A stretch of DNA of 64,000 bases from the NCBI GenBank assembly GCA_002304925.1, contig DBPT01000028.1, positions 1 through 64,000 on the forward strand, written 5' to 3'. Shown here in pieces: positions 7,840 through 15,748 of this stretch. The notes under the pieces are model-generated. The model had not been told where the DNA came from, did no database searches, and worked only from the letters and a program-made list of their open reading frames with translations. The translations under genes were made by a program, and so were the position numbers. The stretch comes from Prolixibacteraceae bacterium UBA1413. Lineage in GTDB: Bacteria; Bacteroidota; Bacteroidia; Bacteroidales; Prolixibacteraceae. Numbering within the stretch: the stretch's first letter is position 1; every line of letters starts with the position of its first letter.

Positions 7840-9420
7840 TTATGTTTTATCAGGTTTTTCAGCAATAATATACTTTTGGGCCAGACCACAGAAGGCAGCT
7901 GTCTGAACGGCAGCCCACCGCTCATCACAGCCTGTTTCCTCAGCCATCAGCGCCGCCGTTTCCGGAGCTATGCGCATGGCCTCGCGGGCATCCAGGAAAA
8001 GGGCCCGAGTGCGACGGGCCAGAACATCTTCCAGGGTCATGGCCATCTCTTCCCTGACAGCCCAGATCACCTGGGAACGTCGGATTTTCAGTTTCTCACT
8101 GAGGAATCCCTGCCAGGCGGGATTTTCCTTTTCCAGGGCCAGCACCTTCTTCTTGTCTGTACCGTATGGTGCCAGGGGATCATAACGGGCATCCAGGTCC
8201 TGGCTGAAGCCATGGACGGGCAAATGGGCAGTGATGCATTCCCGCTCGGGGAGACCTCCCATGATGTAGGCTTTTTCCACTACATCTTCCGCCATTTTCC
8301 GGTAGGTGGTCCATTTGCCCCCGGTGATGGTGATAAGTCCCGACATGGAAACAATGACCTTGTGATTCCGCGAGATCTCCTTGGTGGACTTCTTTCCGTC
8401 TTCGGGTTTCGCCAACGGCCGCAGGCCGGCAAAAGCACTCGTCACATCGGAACGGGTAGGCTGCTTCACCAGGTATTCCCCGGCGGTTTTCAACAAAAAT
8501 TCAATCTCCTCATCCAGGGGAAGAGGTTCCAGAACGCATTTCCTTACCGGCGTATCGGTGGTACCGATGATGACATGATCATGCCACGGAACGGCGAACA
8601 TGACCCTTCCGTCGGAAGTGTTGGGCACCATCACCGCGGAATCGTGGAGAAGGAACTCCCTGGCTACCACCAGGTGAATCCCCTGACTGGGGCTGATCAT
8701 CCCTTTGGAAGCAGGATCATCCATCTTCAGGATGTCATCGACAAAAACGCCGGTGGCATTGACCACAACCCGGCATGTCAGGGAGAATGTCTCTCCCGTG
8801 AGCTGGTCAATGGCCTCCACCCCCCGCACCATCTCACCCTCTTTGATGAGCCCTGTCACCTTTACATAATTGAGAAGGATTCCGCCGTAGTCGGCACACG
8901 TCATCGCCAGGGTAACCGCCATGCGGGCATCGTCGAACTGCCCGTCGTGGTAAATGGTACCCCCTTTCAATCCCTCCGGGGTCAGCGTGGGCAGAGCTTC
9001 CAGCGCCTCTTCGCGGTTCAGCATTTTCGAGGGACCGAGTCCCAGTTTCCCAGCCAGAAGGTCATACATTTTCAGCCCCATGGTGTAGAAGGAGCTCCCC
9101 CACCACTCATAGGAGGGGATCACAAAAGAGCGGTTGGAGACCAGATGGGGCGCATTCTGGATCATCAGTCCGCGCTCCCTGAGAGCTTCAATCACCATGA
9201 CCACGTCACCCTGCTGGAGGTAGCGCACGCCGCCATGCACCAGTTTGGTGCTCCGGCTCGACGTGCCCTTTGAAAAGTCGGACTGCTCCAGCAACAGCGT
9301 CCTGTATCCCCGGGAGGCGGCATCCACAGCCACCCCCAGTCCCGTGGCACCTCCGCCGATGACAATGATATCCCAGGTATCCGTCGACCGGACTTCCGCA
9401 AGGAAGGATTCCCGTTTCAT
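7840..9420 (-). CDS. glpD: Glycerol-3-phosphate dehydrogenase, FAD-dependent
   Basis: The 526-residue protein has an FAD-binding Rossmann start (IIVIGGGATGLG, about residues 19-30) and the GlpD motif STKLVHGGVRYLQQGD near 57-72, followed by the DAO fold and a C-terminal helical domain. It oxidises glycerol 3-phosphate to dihydroxyacetone phosphate at the cytoplasmic membrane and passes electrons to quinone. With glpK at 9659 it forms a glycerol-use pair, although the two are separated by 238 bases rather than tightly coupled. No glycerol facilitator or GlpR is visible. The 5' leader is shared with the DUF4831 gene at 13158. The start codon at 9420 is fixed by that conserved leader. Confidence 0.93.
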   Translation of the reverse strand: MKRESFLAEVRSTDTWDIIVIGGGATGLGVAVDAASRGYRTLLLEQSDFSKGTSSRSTKLVHGGVRYLQQGDVVMVIEALRERGLMIQNAPHLVSNRSFVIPSYEWWGSSFYTMGLKMYDLLAGKLGLGPSKMLNREEALEALPTLTPEGLKGGTIYHDGQFDDARMAVTLAMTCADYGGILLNYVKVTGLIKEGEMVRGVEAIDQLTGETFSLTCRVVVNATGVFVDDILKMDDPASKGMISPSQGIHLVVAREFLLHDSAVMVPNTSDGRVMFAVPWHDHVIIGTTDTPVRKCVLEPLPLDEEIEFLLKTAGEYLVKQPTRSDVTSAFAGLRPLAKPEDGKKSTKEISRNHKVIVSMSGLITITGGKWTTYRKMAEDVVEKAYIMGGLPERECITAHLPVHGFSQDLDARYDPLAPYGTDKKKVLALEKENPAWQGFLSEKLKIRRSQVIWAVREEMAMTLEDVLARRTRALFLDAREAMRIAPETAALMAEETGCDERWAAVQTAAFCGLAQKYIIAEKPDKT

Positions 9421-9579
9421 CTATTTAAAATATTACGTTGTTATTGTTCATTCCCAGAAACAGATGTAATATCCATGTGACTTATTTTTGCGGCTATTGT
9501 CCGTTTTTTTCGGGCGCAAAGAATAGCTTCGCAATTTCATACTGGTTGGTGCATAAATGATGCATGGATATTTCATGAA
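9415..9579 (-). promoter_or_regulatory. Duplicated 5' leader, copy 1 (in front of glpD)
   Basis: Read in the glpD direction, this region runs from TTCATGAAATATCCATGC to the glpD start and is nearly the same as 13050-13163 in front of the DUF4831 gene. The first 36 bases are identical; the last 60 or so differ at only a few positions and include AACAACGTAATA just before the start codon. The middle differs: copy 1 carries 51 extra bases. Arms ATATCCATG and CATGGATAT form a perfect 9-base inverted repeat that brackets the variable part, which suits a stem closing a loop of variable length. A regulatory RNA, an operator or a recent duplication would all fit. Confidence 0.7.
9448..9576 (-). CDS. 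Possible 42-aa leader ORF in front of glpD
   Basis: Within the duplicated leader an ORF begins MKYPCIIYAPT and ends SHGYYICFWE with TGA, 27 bases before the glpD start. The copy in front of the DUF4831 gene (13053-13130) has the same beginning (MKYPCIIYAPT) and nearly the same end (HGYYIC, then two residues and E). The 51-base length difference is a whole number of codons, and both ORFs stop at the same aligned TGA. That favours a translated leader but could be chance. There is no clear ribosome-binding site and no known family. Confidence 0.35.
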   Translation of the reverse strand: MKYPCIIYAPTSMKLRSYSLRPKKTDNSRKNKSHGYYICFWE

Positions 9580-9658
9580 TTATGCAATTGAGAATTATAC
9601 ATGTTGATTTTATCTCTTTCATGCCGAAGGGCCTTCTGCCGGCGAAGTCATTCCCTCC

Positions 9659-11155
9659 CTAATGTTCCTGATACCATTTTTTACTTCGGTTCACCGCCTC
9701 CTTCCAGAGGGCGATGCGGCGCTCCATTTCACCGGGGTCCACCACGGGGAAGAAGCTTCTTTCTATCTTCCATTGTTTTTCGAGTTCTTCGGTATCTTTC
9801 CAGAATCCGGAAGCCAGTCCGGCCAGATAAGCCGCTCCCAGGGCCGTCGTTTCGGTGATCCGGGGCCTTACCACCTTTTTAAAGATGGTGTCGGACTGTA
9901 TCTGCATCAGCAGGTTATTCACGGAAGCGCCGCCGTCGACGCGCAGTTCTGCAACGGGAATGCCGGCATCTCCGGCCATAGAGTCGATCACTTCCATGGT
10001 GCTGAAGGCGATGGCTTCCAAAGCCGCCCGGGCGATATGGGCCCGTGTGGTTCCCCGGCTCAGCCCGAAGAGGGTCCCCGTGGCATAGGGATCCCAGTGC
10101 GGTGCTCCCAATCCCACAAATCCCGGTACCAGGCATACGCCCCCGCTGTCTTCCACACGCAGGGCCAACTCCTCAACATCTTCCGACCTGACGATAAACT
10201 GAAGCTGGTCGCGCAGCCACTGCACGATGGCCCCTCCCATGAAGATGCTCCCCTCAAGGGCATAGGTCACCGCATCCCCGATCTGCCACGCCACCGTGGC
10301 CAGCAGCTTGTTCCCGGAAAGAATGGGCCGGCCGCCGGTATTCATCATCACGAAACATCCCGTGCCGTAGGTATTCTTCACCATCCCCTCACGGAGGCAC
10401 ATCTGTCCGAAGAGCGCCGATTGCTGGTCCCCCGCAATGCCCGCGATGGGGATCTCCCTTCCGAAGAATTCCGGATGGGTGACTCCATACACCCGGCTGC
10501 TGGCAACCACTTCAGGAAGCATGGACACCGGAATATCCAACAAGGCAAGCAATTCGGAATCCCACTCCAGGGTGTGGATATTAAACAACATGGTGCGGCT
10601 GGCATTGGAGACATCGGTGATGTGAAGTGCCCCTTTGGTGAAGTTCCATACCAGCCAAGTGTCGATGGTCCCGAAAGCCAACTTCCCCTCCCGCGCCAGA
10701 TGCTTCGCACCCCGTACATGGTCGAGGATCCACCGGAGCTTCGTCCCCGAAAAATAAGCGTCGATCACCAGTCCGGTCTTCTCCTGCACCATCACCTCAT
10801 AACCCGCCCCGATCAGTTTGTCGCAAATCCCCGATGTGCGCCGGTCCTGCCATACGATGGCATTGCACACCGGTTCGCCGGTCTCACGGTTCCACACCAC
10901 CGTGGTCTCCCTCTGGTTGGTGATGCCAATGGCCGACACCTGATCGGCCCGGAGACCCTGCTGACGGATCACCCGCCGCGCTACACCCAGCTGCGTCTTC
11001 CAGATCGCCACGGGATCATGCTCCACCCACCCTGCCTTGGGATAGATCTGCTCAAACTCCTGATTCGTTATGCTCACAATCTCCCCCGAATGATCGAAAA
11101 GAATCGCACGGTTGCTCGTGGTCCCGGAATCCAACGAAAGAATGTACTTCTGCAT
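9659..11155 (-). CDS. glpK: Glycerol kinase
   Basis: The 498-residue protein begins MQKYILSLDSGTTSNRAILF, the phosphate-1 motif of the FGGY sugar-kinase family, and keeps the glycerol kinase signature through the GDQQSALFGQ segment and the C-terminal DGGAS-NN motif. It phosphorylates glycerol with ATP to sn-glycerol 3-phosphate in the cytoplasm, feeding GlpD encoded just downstream. Its length is normal. A start 18 bases upstream (TTG-type, MTKIRV) is possible, but the ATG at 11155 matches the family. It is divergent from the nnr gene across a 240-base AT-rich spacer. Confidence 0.95.
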   Translation of the reverse strand: MQKYILSLDSGTTSNRAILFDHSGEIVSITNQEFEQIYPKAGWVEHDPVAIWKTQLGVARRVIRQQGLRADQVSAIGITNQRETTVVWNRETGEPVCNAIVWQDRRTSGICDKLIGAGYEVMVQEKTGLVIDAYFSGTKLRWILDHVRGAKHLAREGKLAFGTIDTWLVWNFTKGALHITDVSNASRTMLFNIHTLEWDSELLALLDIPVSMLPEVVASSRVYGVTHPEFFGREIPIAGIAGDQQSALFGQMCLREGMVKNTYGTGCFVMMNTGGRPILSGNKLLATVAWQIGDAVTYALEGSIFMGGAIVQWLRDQLQFIVRSEDVEELALRVEDSGGVCLVPGFVGLGAPHWDPYATGTLFGLSRGTTRAHIARAALEAIAFSTMEVIDSMAGDAGIPVAELRVDGGASVNNLLMQIQSDTIFKKVVRPRITETTALGAAYLAGLASGFWKDTEELEKQWKIERSFFPVVDPGEMERRIALWKEAVNRSKKWYQEH

Positions 11156-11395
11156 AACCCTGATTTTGGTCAATAAAAATAATAAAAACCCGCGGCCGAT
11201 GGTTATTCCTGCCGAAATAAACAGGATAAAGCGTGCCGGGAAAAATTTTCAGCAATCGCAACAATCTGATCAATTGAAATTTATACCCGGGTGCCCGAAA
11301 GCACTTCATGGGAACTCCCTGCCGTACAACCGTAGGGATTGCACTTGCCGGAATCAAATGAACACACTATCTTCGGGTGGAAATCACAAAAGGGC

Positions 11396-13012
11396 ATGAA
11401 AATATTCACCACGAAACAGATTGCATCTATTGACCGGTACACCATCGAGCATGAGCCCATCGCCGACATTGACCTGATGGAGCGGGCGGCGCAGAAGATG
11501 ACCGGTCACCTTGTCAACCTCTTTCCCGGGGAACAGCCCCTGGTCTTTTTCTCAGGAACGGGAAACAATGGGGGGGATGCCCTGGCCATGGCCCGCCTGT
11601 TTGCCGCAAAAAGGCACCCCTGCACGGTCTTTTACCCGGAAACCGGAAGACCCCTTTCCCCTTCCTGCTCCAAAAATTTGGAGCGCCTCAGGGAACAGGG
11701 CCTGGCAATCCTCCTTCCCATTTCTTCGGAAGCGGATTTTCCGGTTCTCAACCCCGGAACACCTGTCATCGAAGGACTTTTCGGCGCCGGACTGACCCGT
11801 CCCCTCGAAGGTCTCCCGGCTGCCTTGGTGCGTCATATCAACCAATCGGGGGCACGGGTCTATGCCATCGACATGCCGGCCGGACTGATGGGAGAGGACA
11901 ACGGCGGCAACCCTGCGGAAAACATCATCAGGGCTGCCGAAACCCTTACCCTTCAGTTTCCCAAAATCAGCCTCCTCTTCCCGGAAAATGAAATTTTCAC
12001 CGGCCGCGTGACGGTCATCGACATCGGCCTTCATCCCGGAGCCATCGCCGGAACGGAAACCCCCTTCCGGATCACGGAACGACGGGAGATCCGTGCCCTC
12101 TTTCCTCCGCGGAAGAGGTTCTCCCACAAGGGAACTTACGGCCACGCCCTCCTGGTGGCCGGAAGCTACGGAAAAACAGGGGCAGCGGTGCTGGCTGCCC
12201 AGGCGTGTCAGCGCAGCGGTGCCGGACTGGTAACCGTTCACATCCCGCGATGCGGTTATTCCATCCTGCAGACTGCCTCTCCGGAAACCATGTGCTCCAC
12301 AGATCCCGCTGACGATATCATTACAACGATCCCGGAACTTGCTGCCGCTGCCGGAGGGGCTAAATATTCGGCCATCGGGGCGGGCCCCGGACTGGGCACG
12401 CACGCCGGCACGCGGAAAGCGCTTTTTGAGCTTCTGGGAAAGGCCTGCCAACCCCTGGTCCTCGATGCCGACGCCCTCAACATCCTTTCTGAAAAGCCGG
12501 CCCTTCTGCAAGAAATCCCGCCCGGCTCCGTCCTCACCCCCCATCCCGGGGAATTCCGCCGCCTCTTCGGGGACGACGAAACTACGGTAGTTCCCGGACT
12601 GACGGCAATTCCAGGACGACCCAATGAACCCGGACGGGCCCACAATCCCGGGCAGCCCAACTCCTGGCTTCGTCTGGAAAAACAACGCCGTCTATCCCAA
12701 ACCCTGGGGGTGGTCATCGTCCTGAAAGGCGCCTTTACCACCATCACCCTCCCCTCCGGGGATGCCATTTTCAACCCCACGGGAAATCCGGGCATGGCCA
12801 CCGGCGGCAGCGGCGATGTGCTCACCGGCATCATTACCGCTCTCCTGGCACAGCGATTTTCACCGGAAGATGGCGCCATCGCCGGCGTTTACATCCACGG
12901 ACTTGCCGGCGACCTGGCCGCCCGCTCCATCCCCGCACCCGCCCTCATCGCATCCGACATCATCCGGTTCCTACCCAAAACCTTCCGGAAAATTTATGGT
13001 TTTATCCTATAA
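11396..13012 (+). CDS. nnr: Bifunctional NAD(P)HX epimerase/dehydratase
   Basis: The N-terminal half (about residues 1-215) is the YjeF_N epimerase, with GTGNNGGDALAMARL near 55-70. The C-terminal half (about 225-538) is the ribokinase-like ADP/ATP-dependent dehydratase, with KGTYGHALLVAGSYGKTG and NPTGNPGMATGGSGDVLTG. Together they repair hydrated NADH and NADPH. An unusual proline- and glycine-rich insertion of about 30 residues (near 393-425) splits the dehydratase domain between DDETT and LGVVIVLKG; its DNA reads as imperfect short repeats rich in CCCGG. The start at 11396 follows an AGGG ribosome site; longer forms upstream lack homology. The gene is probably transcribed alone. Confidence 0.92.
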   Translation: MKIFTTKQIASIDRYTIEHEPIADIDLMERAAQKMTGHLVNLFPGEQPLVFFSGTGNNGGDALAMARLFAAKRHPCTVFYPETGRPLSPSCSKNLERLREQGLAILLPISSEADFPVLNPGTPVIEGLFGAGLTRPLEGLPAALVRHINQSGARVYAIDMPAGLMGEDNGGNPAENIIRAAETLTLQFPKISLLFPENEIFTGRVTVIDIGLHPGAIAGTETPFRITERREIRALFPPRKRFSHKGTYGHALLVAGSYGKTGAAVLAAQACQRSGAGLVTVHIPRCGYSILQTASPETMCSTDPADDIITTIPELAAAAGGAKYSAIGAGPGLGTHAGTRKALFELLGKACQPLVLDADALNILSEKPALLQEIPPGSVLTPHPGEFRRLFGDDETTVVPGLTAIPGRPNEPGRAHNPGQPNSWLRLEKQRRLSQTLGVVIVLKGAFTTITLPSGDAIFNPTGNPGMATGGSGDVLTGIITALLAQRFSPEDGAIAGVYIHGLAGDLAARSIPAPALIASDIIRFLPKTFRKIYGFIL

Positions 13013-13049
13013 GATTTTGATTAACTTTGGCATCTTATCAAAAAATCAG

Positions 13050-13163
13050 TTCATGAAATATCCATGCATCATTTATGCACCAACCTGTATAATTAAGCCA
13101 CATGGATATTACATCTGTATCACAGAATGAACCACAACAACGTAATACTTTAAACAGATGAAA
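13050..13163 (+). promoter_or_regulatory. Duplicated 5' leader, copy 2 (in front of the DUF4831 gene)
   Basis: This is the second copy of the leader seen before glpD, in opposite chromosomal orientation. It runs from TTCATGAAATATCC through the first codons (ATGAAA) of the DUF4831 gene. The stem arms ATATCCATG (13059-13067) and CATGGATAT (13101-13109) enclose a shorter variable part than in copy 1. Upstream, TAACTTTG at 13022-13029 matches the Bacteroidota -7 consensus, so transcription could start about 13035 and carry the whole leader. Sequences upstream of 13050 do not resemble those upstream of copy 1. Confidence 0.7.
13053..13130 (+). CDS. Possible 25-aa leader ORF in front of the DUF4831 gene
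   Basis: The ORF starts MKYPCIIYAPT and ends HGYYICITE with TGA, 27 bases before the DUF4831 start codon. It is the short counterpart of the 42-aa ORF in the glpD leader; they agree over the first 11 residues and most of the last 8. It is hydrophobic, with three cysteines and several tyrosines and isoleucines. There is no recognised family and no strong ribosome-binding site, so this is a suggestion based on the shared frame only. Confidence 0.35.
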   Translation: MKYPCIIYAPTCIIKPHGYYICITE

Positions 13164-14225
13164 ATAGTGACAATCGCGATGGCGCTGCTCATCGCCCTGC
13201 CTGCAACGGCACAGCGTTCAAAAAGCAAAACGGACAATATCACGATGGTCATGCCAAGTGGTGGCATTGTCTATTCGCTGCCCCGGACCGGCATCCGGAT
13301 CAAAATTACGGCTACCCGCACCAATTTTGTCAGCGGACCCTATGCCGCCTATGCAGAATCACTCCTGGGGATCAGAAATGTGAAACAGCAACCAGGGATT
13401 TCCTGGAATATCGAAAAGGTGGAGTTCTCCAGCTTTTCAGAACCCGACCCGGAACACCGCTACAGAACCGGCGCCGGCCAGTCCGCCATGCTTCAGCTGA
13501 CACCCGAAGGGTGCCTGGCAGGCATCAACACAAACCTCGCCCCTCCAAAAACGGAACCCCCGGTTTCCAATTCTTACAACTACAGGAATCTGACCAATGA
13601 ACTGATGTTCACCAATCTCACCAACAGCACCGAGATGACAGGCCGTTCCCCTGTAGAACAAAGGGCGACATCAGCGGCAGCACTCATCCTGAAATCCAGA
13701 AGCACCCGTTTTGATATCGCCTCCGGAATGCTGGATGAATTCCACCCCGACGGGGATGCCTATGACGAAAGTATAGAAGAACTCCGGAAGATTGAAAAAA
13801 CCAACCTGGAACTCTTTACCGGAAAATCGGTGACCGATGAATACACCTTCTTTTATGATTTCGTCCCACCCGCGAAAAGCGTAAAAGGGGAAGTTATCTT
13901 CCGCTTCGACGAAACCCTCGGATTCCTGCCCAAAACCGACTTTTCGGGCAAACCTGTCATGATCGACGTGGAAAAGAGCGGCACTTCTCCCTCCCCCGGA
14001 ACACAGGTGGCGCCTTCCCCTGCCAATACCGCCGCCGTTTTTTACCGCCTGCCGGGAATGGCCACGGTGACCCTGACACGTGAACTGACCCTGATTGGCA
14101 CTACCCGCATGCCCCTGGCACAGTTCGGCCAGGTTGAGCCCCTTCCGGCAGAACTCCTCAATGGACAATTTGCCATAGAATTCCATCCTGAAACCGGATC
14201 CCTCAGGTCAGTGATCAAAAAATAA
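13158..14225 (+). CDS. DUF4831 family exported protein
   Basis: The 355-residue protein has a signal peptide (residues 1-18, ending PATAQ) and begins its mature part with a GGIVYSLPRTGIRIKITATR segment, followed by GPYAAYAESLLGI. This pattern is characteristic of DUF4831, a family found in Bacteroidota, usually in the periplasm or at the surface, with no known biochemical role. There are no transmembrane helices and no type IX sorting domain. The gene follows nnr by 145 bases and precedes an MFS carrier by 43 bases. Its start codon is fixed by the leader it shares with glpD, which raises the possibility of joint regulation with glycerol use. Confidence 0.75.
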   Translation: MKIVTIAMALLIALPATAQRSKSKTDNITMVMPSGGIVYSLPRTGIRIKITATRTNFVSGPYAAYAESLLGIRNVKQQPGISWNIEKVEFSSFSEPDPEHRYRTGAGQSAMLQLTPEGCLAGINTNLAPPKTEPPVSNSYNYRNLTNELMFTNLTNSTEMTGRSPVEQRATSAAALILKSRSTRFDIASGMLDEFHPDGDAYDESIEELRKIEKTNLELFTGKSVTDEYTFFYDFVPPAKSVKGEVIFRFDETLGFLPKTDFSGKPVMIDVEKSGTSPSPGTQVAPSPANTAAVFYRLPGMATVTLTRELTLIGTTRMPLAQFGQVEPLPAELLNGQFAIEFHPETGSLRSVIKK

Positions 14226-14268
14226 ATCCTACTTTTACGGTTGAACTTACATTAATTCCAACCCGTAT

Positions 14269-15672
14269 ATGAATGAGATCAAAAAAACGCTGAAAGATTC
14301 AGCGGTAATGAGGTGGACTGCTCTTTTGCTGATCGCCTCGACGATGTTTTTCGCTTACTTCTTTATCGATGTGGTCGCCCCGCTTCAGACGATGCTGGAG
14401 ACCGATTATAAATGGAGTCCTGAGGTGTTCGGCATGCTAGGAGGTTCCGAATTCTTCCTCAACGTCTTCGCCGGCTTCCTGATCCTCTCGGGGATCATCC
14501 TCGACAAGATGGGAATCCGCTTTACCCTGATCACCTCAGCCACCACCATGGTGGTGGGCGCAGCGTTGAAATTTTATGCGCTGACCTCCGGGTTCGCCGA
14601 TTCCGCCTTTGCCGGATTCCTCAACTCTTTCTTCACCGGGGTTCCCGCGTCGGCGAAACTGGCTTTCGTAGGCTTCGCCATCTTCGGCGTGGGAATCGAA
14701 ATGGCGGGGATCACCGTGTCAAAAACCATCGTCAAATGGTTCAAGGGGAAAGAACTGGCACTGGCCATGGGCCTCGAGATGGCCATAGCCCGCCTCGGTG
14801 TCTTCGCGGTATTCCGCCTCACCCCCATCTTCGCGGAACATGGAGGCCCCTCCAATTCGGTATTCTGGGGACTCGTCTTCCTCTGCGTAGGCTTCCTGAC
14901 CTTCTTCATCTATACCTTCATGGATAAGAAACTGGATAAGCAGATGGGTGAAAACAGAACGGGCGAAGAACCCGAAGAAGCTTTCCGCATTTCCGACCTC
15001 GGAAAGATCATCCGTAATCCTGGCTTCCTGGCCATCTCGGGATTGTGCGTCCTCTTCTATGCGGCCATCTTCCCGTTTCAGAAATTCGCCACCGACATGC
15101 TCTCCTCAAAACTGAATATTGACATCAAAACGGCTGCCGCCTACTTCTCGTACTTCCCCATTGGCGCCATGATTCTGACCCCTTTCATGGGGGCTTTCCT
15201 CGACTTCAAAGGGAAAGGGGCTTCGATGATGTTCTACGGCGCCATCCTGCTTACGGTGTCTCACCTCATCTTCGCCCTGGTGCCCAATGACGTGTTCACC
15301 GTACCCATGGCCCTGGGAACCATCGTCATCCTGGGAACCGCCTTCTCGCTGGTTCCCGCCTCCATGTGGCCCTCGGTACCCAAGATCGTGGAGGAGCGTT
15401 ACCTGGGATCTGCATACGGACTGATCTTTTACATCCAGAACATCGGCCTCCTGCTGGTTCCCATCCTGATCGGCTGGGCGGTCACCCAATCCAATCCCGG
15501 CGTGGCCGAACAGATCGCCGCCGGCGTCGAAGGCGCCAAATACAACTATACAGTTCCCGAATTGATTTTCGCCGGCTTTGGCGTGGCAGCTATTGCCCTC
15601 AGCTTCGTGCTGAAGGCCGTTGACCGCAAACAAGGCTACGGACTGGAACTTCCGAACAAGAAAAAAGAATGA
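14269..15672 (+). CDS. Major facilitator superfamily carrier, possible dipeptide transporter
   Basis: The 467-residue protein shows about 12 hydrophobic helices and an MFS-type GIILDKMGIRF loop after helix 2, with a charged central loop (about residues 220-240, KKLDKQMGENR). It is a polytopic inner-membrane carrier. The order carrier then aminoacyl-histidine dipeptidase, 76 bases apart on the same strand, suggests uptake of dipeptides followed by hydrolysis. The MFS branch that includes the animal lysosomal carrier MFSD1 transports dipeptides; assignment to that branch is from recalled resemblance and needs a tree. A TACTTTTA box near 14229 may be the -7 element. Confidence 0.7.
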   Translation: MNEIKKTLKDSAVMRWTALLLIASTMFFAYFFIDVVAPLQTMLETDYKWSPEVFGMLGGSEFFLNVFAGFLILSGIILDKMGIRFTLITSATTMVVGAALKFYALTSGFADSAFAGFLNSFFTGVPASAKLAFVGFAIFGVGIEMAGITVSKTIVKWFKGKELALAMGLEMAIARLGVFAVFRLTPIFAEHGGPSNSVFWGLVFLCVGFLTFFIYTFMDKKLDKQMGENRTGEEPEEAFRISDLGKIIRNPGFLAISGLCVLFYAAIFPFQKFATDMLSSKLNIDIKTAAAYFSYFPIGAMILTPFMGAFLDFKGKGASMMFYGAILLTVSHLIFALVPNDVFTVPMALGTIVILGTAFSLVPASMWPSVPKIVEERYLGSAYGLIFYIQNIGLLLVPILIGWAVTQSNPGVAEQIAAGVEGAKYNYTVPELIFAGFGVAAIALSFVLKAVDRKQGYGLELPNKKKE

Positions 15673-15748
15673 CATTCCCATCCGGCGCGGTGAACCTATC
15701 GGCGCACAGAAATGTTATTGACAGAATATTAACTTTAAGTTATTGAAT

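Noticed and set aside
9662..11176. 504-codon plus-strand ORF opposite glpK, and a 465-codon ORF opposite glpD (7876-9273)
   Set aside because: Both mirror complete glycerol genes on the other strand, are rich in His, Gly and Pro as is typical of antisense translation, and show no domain.
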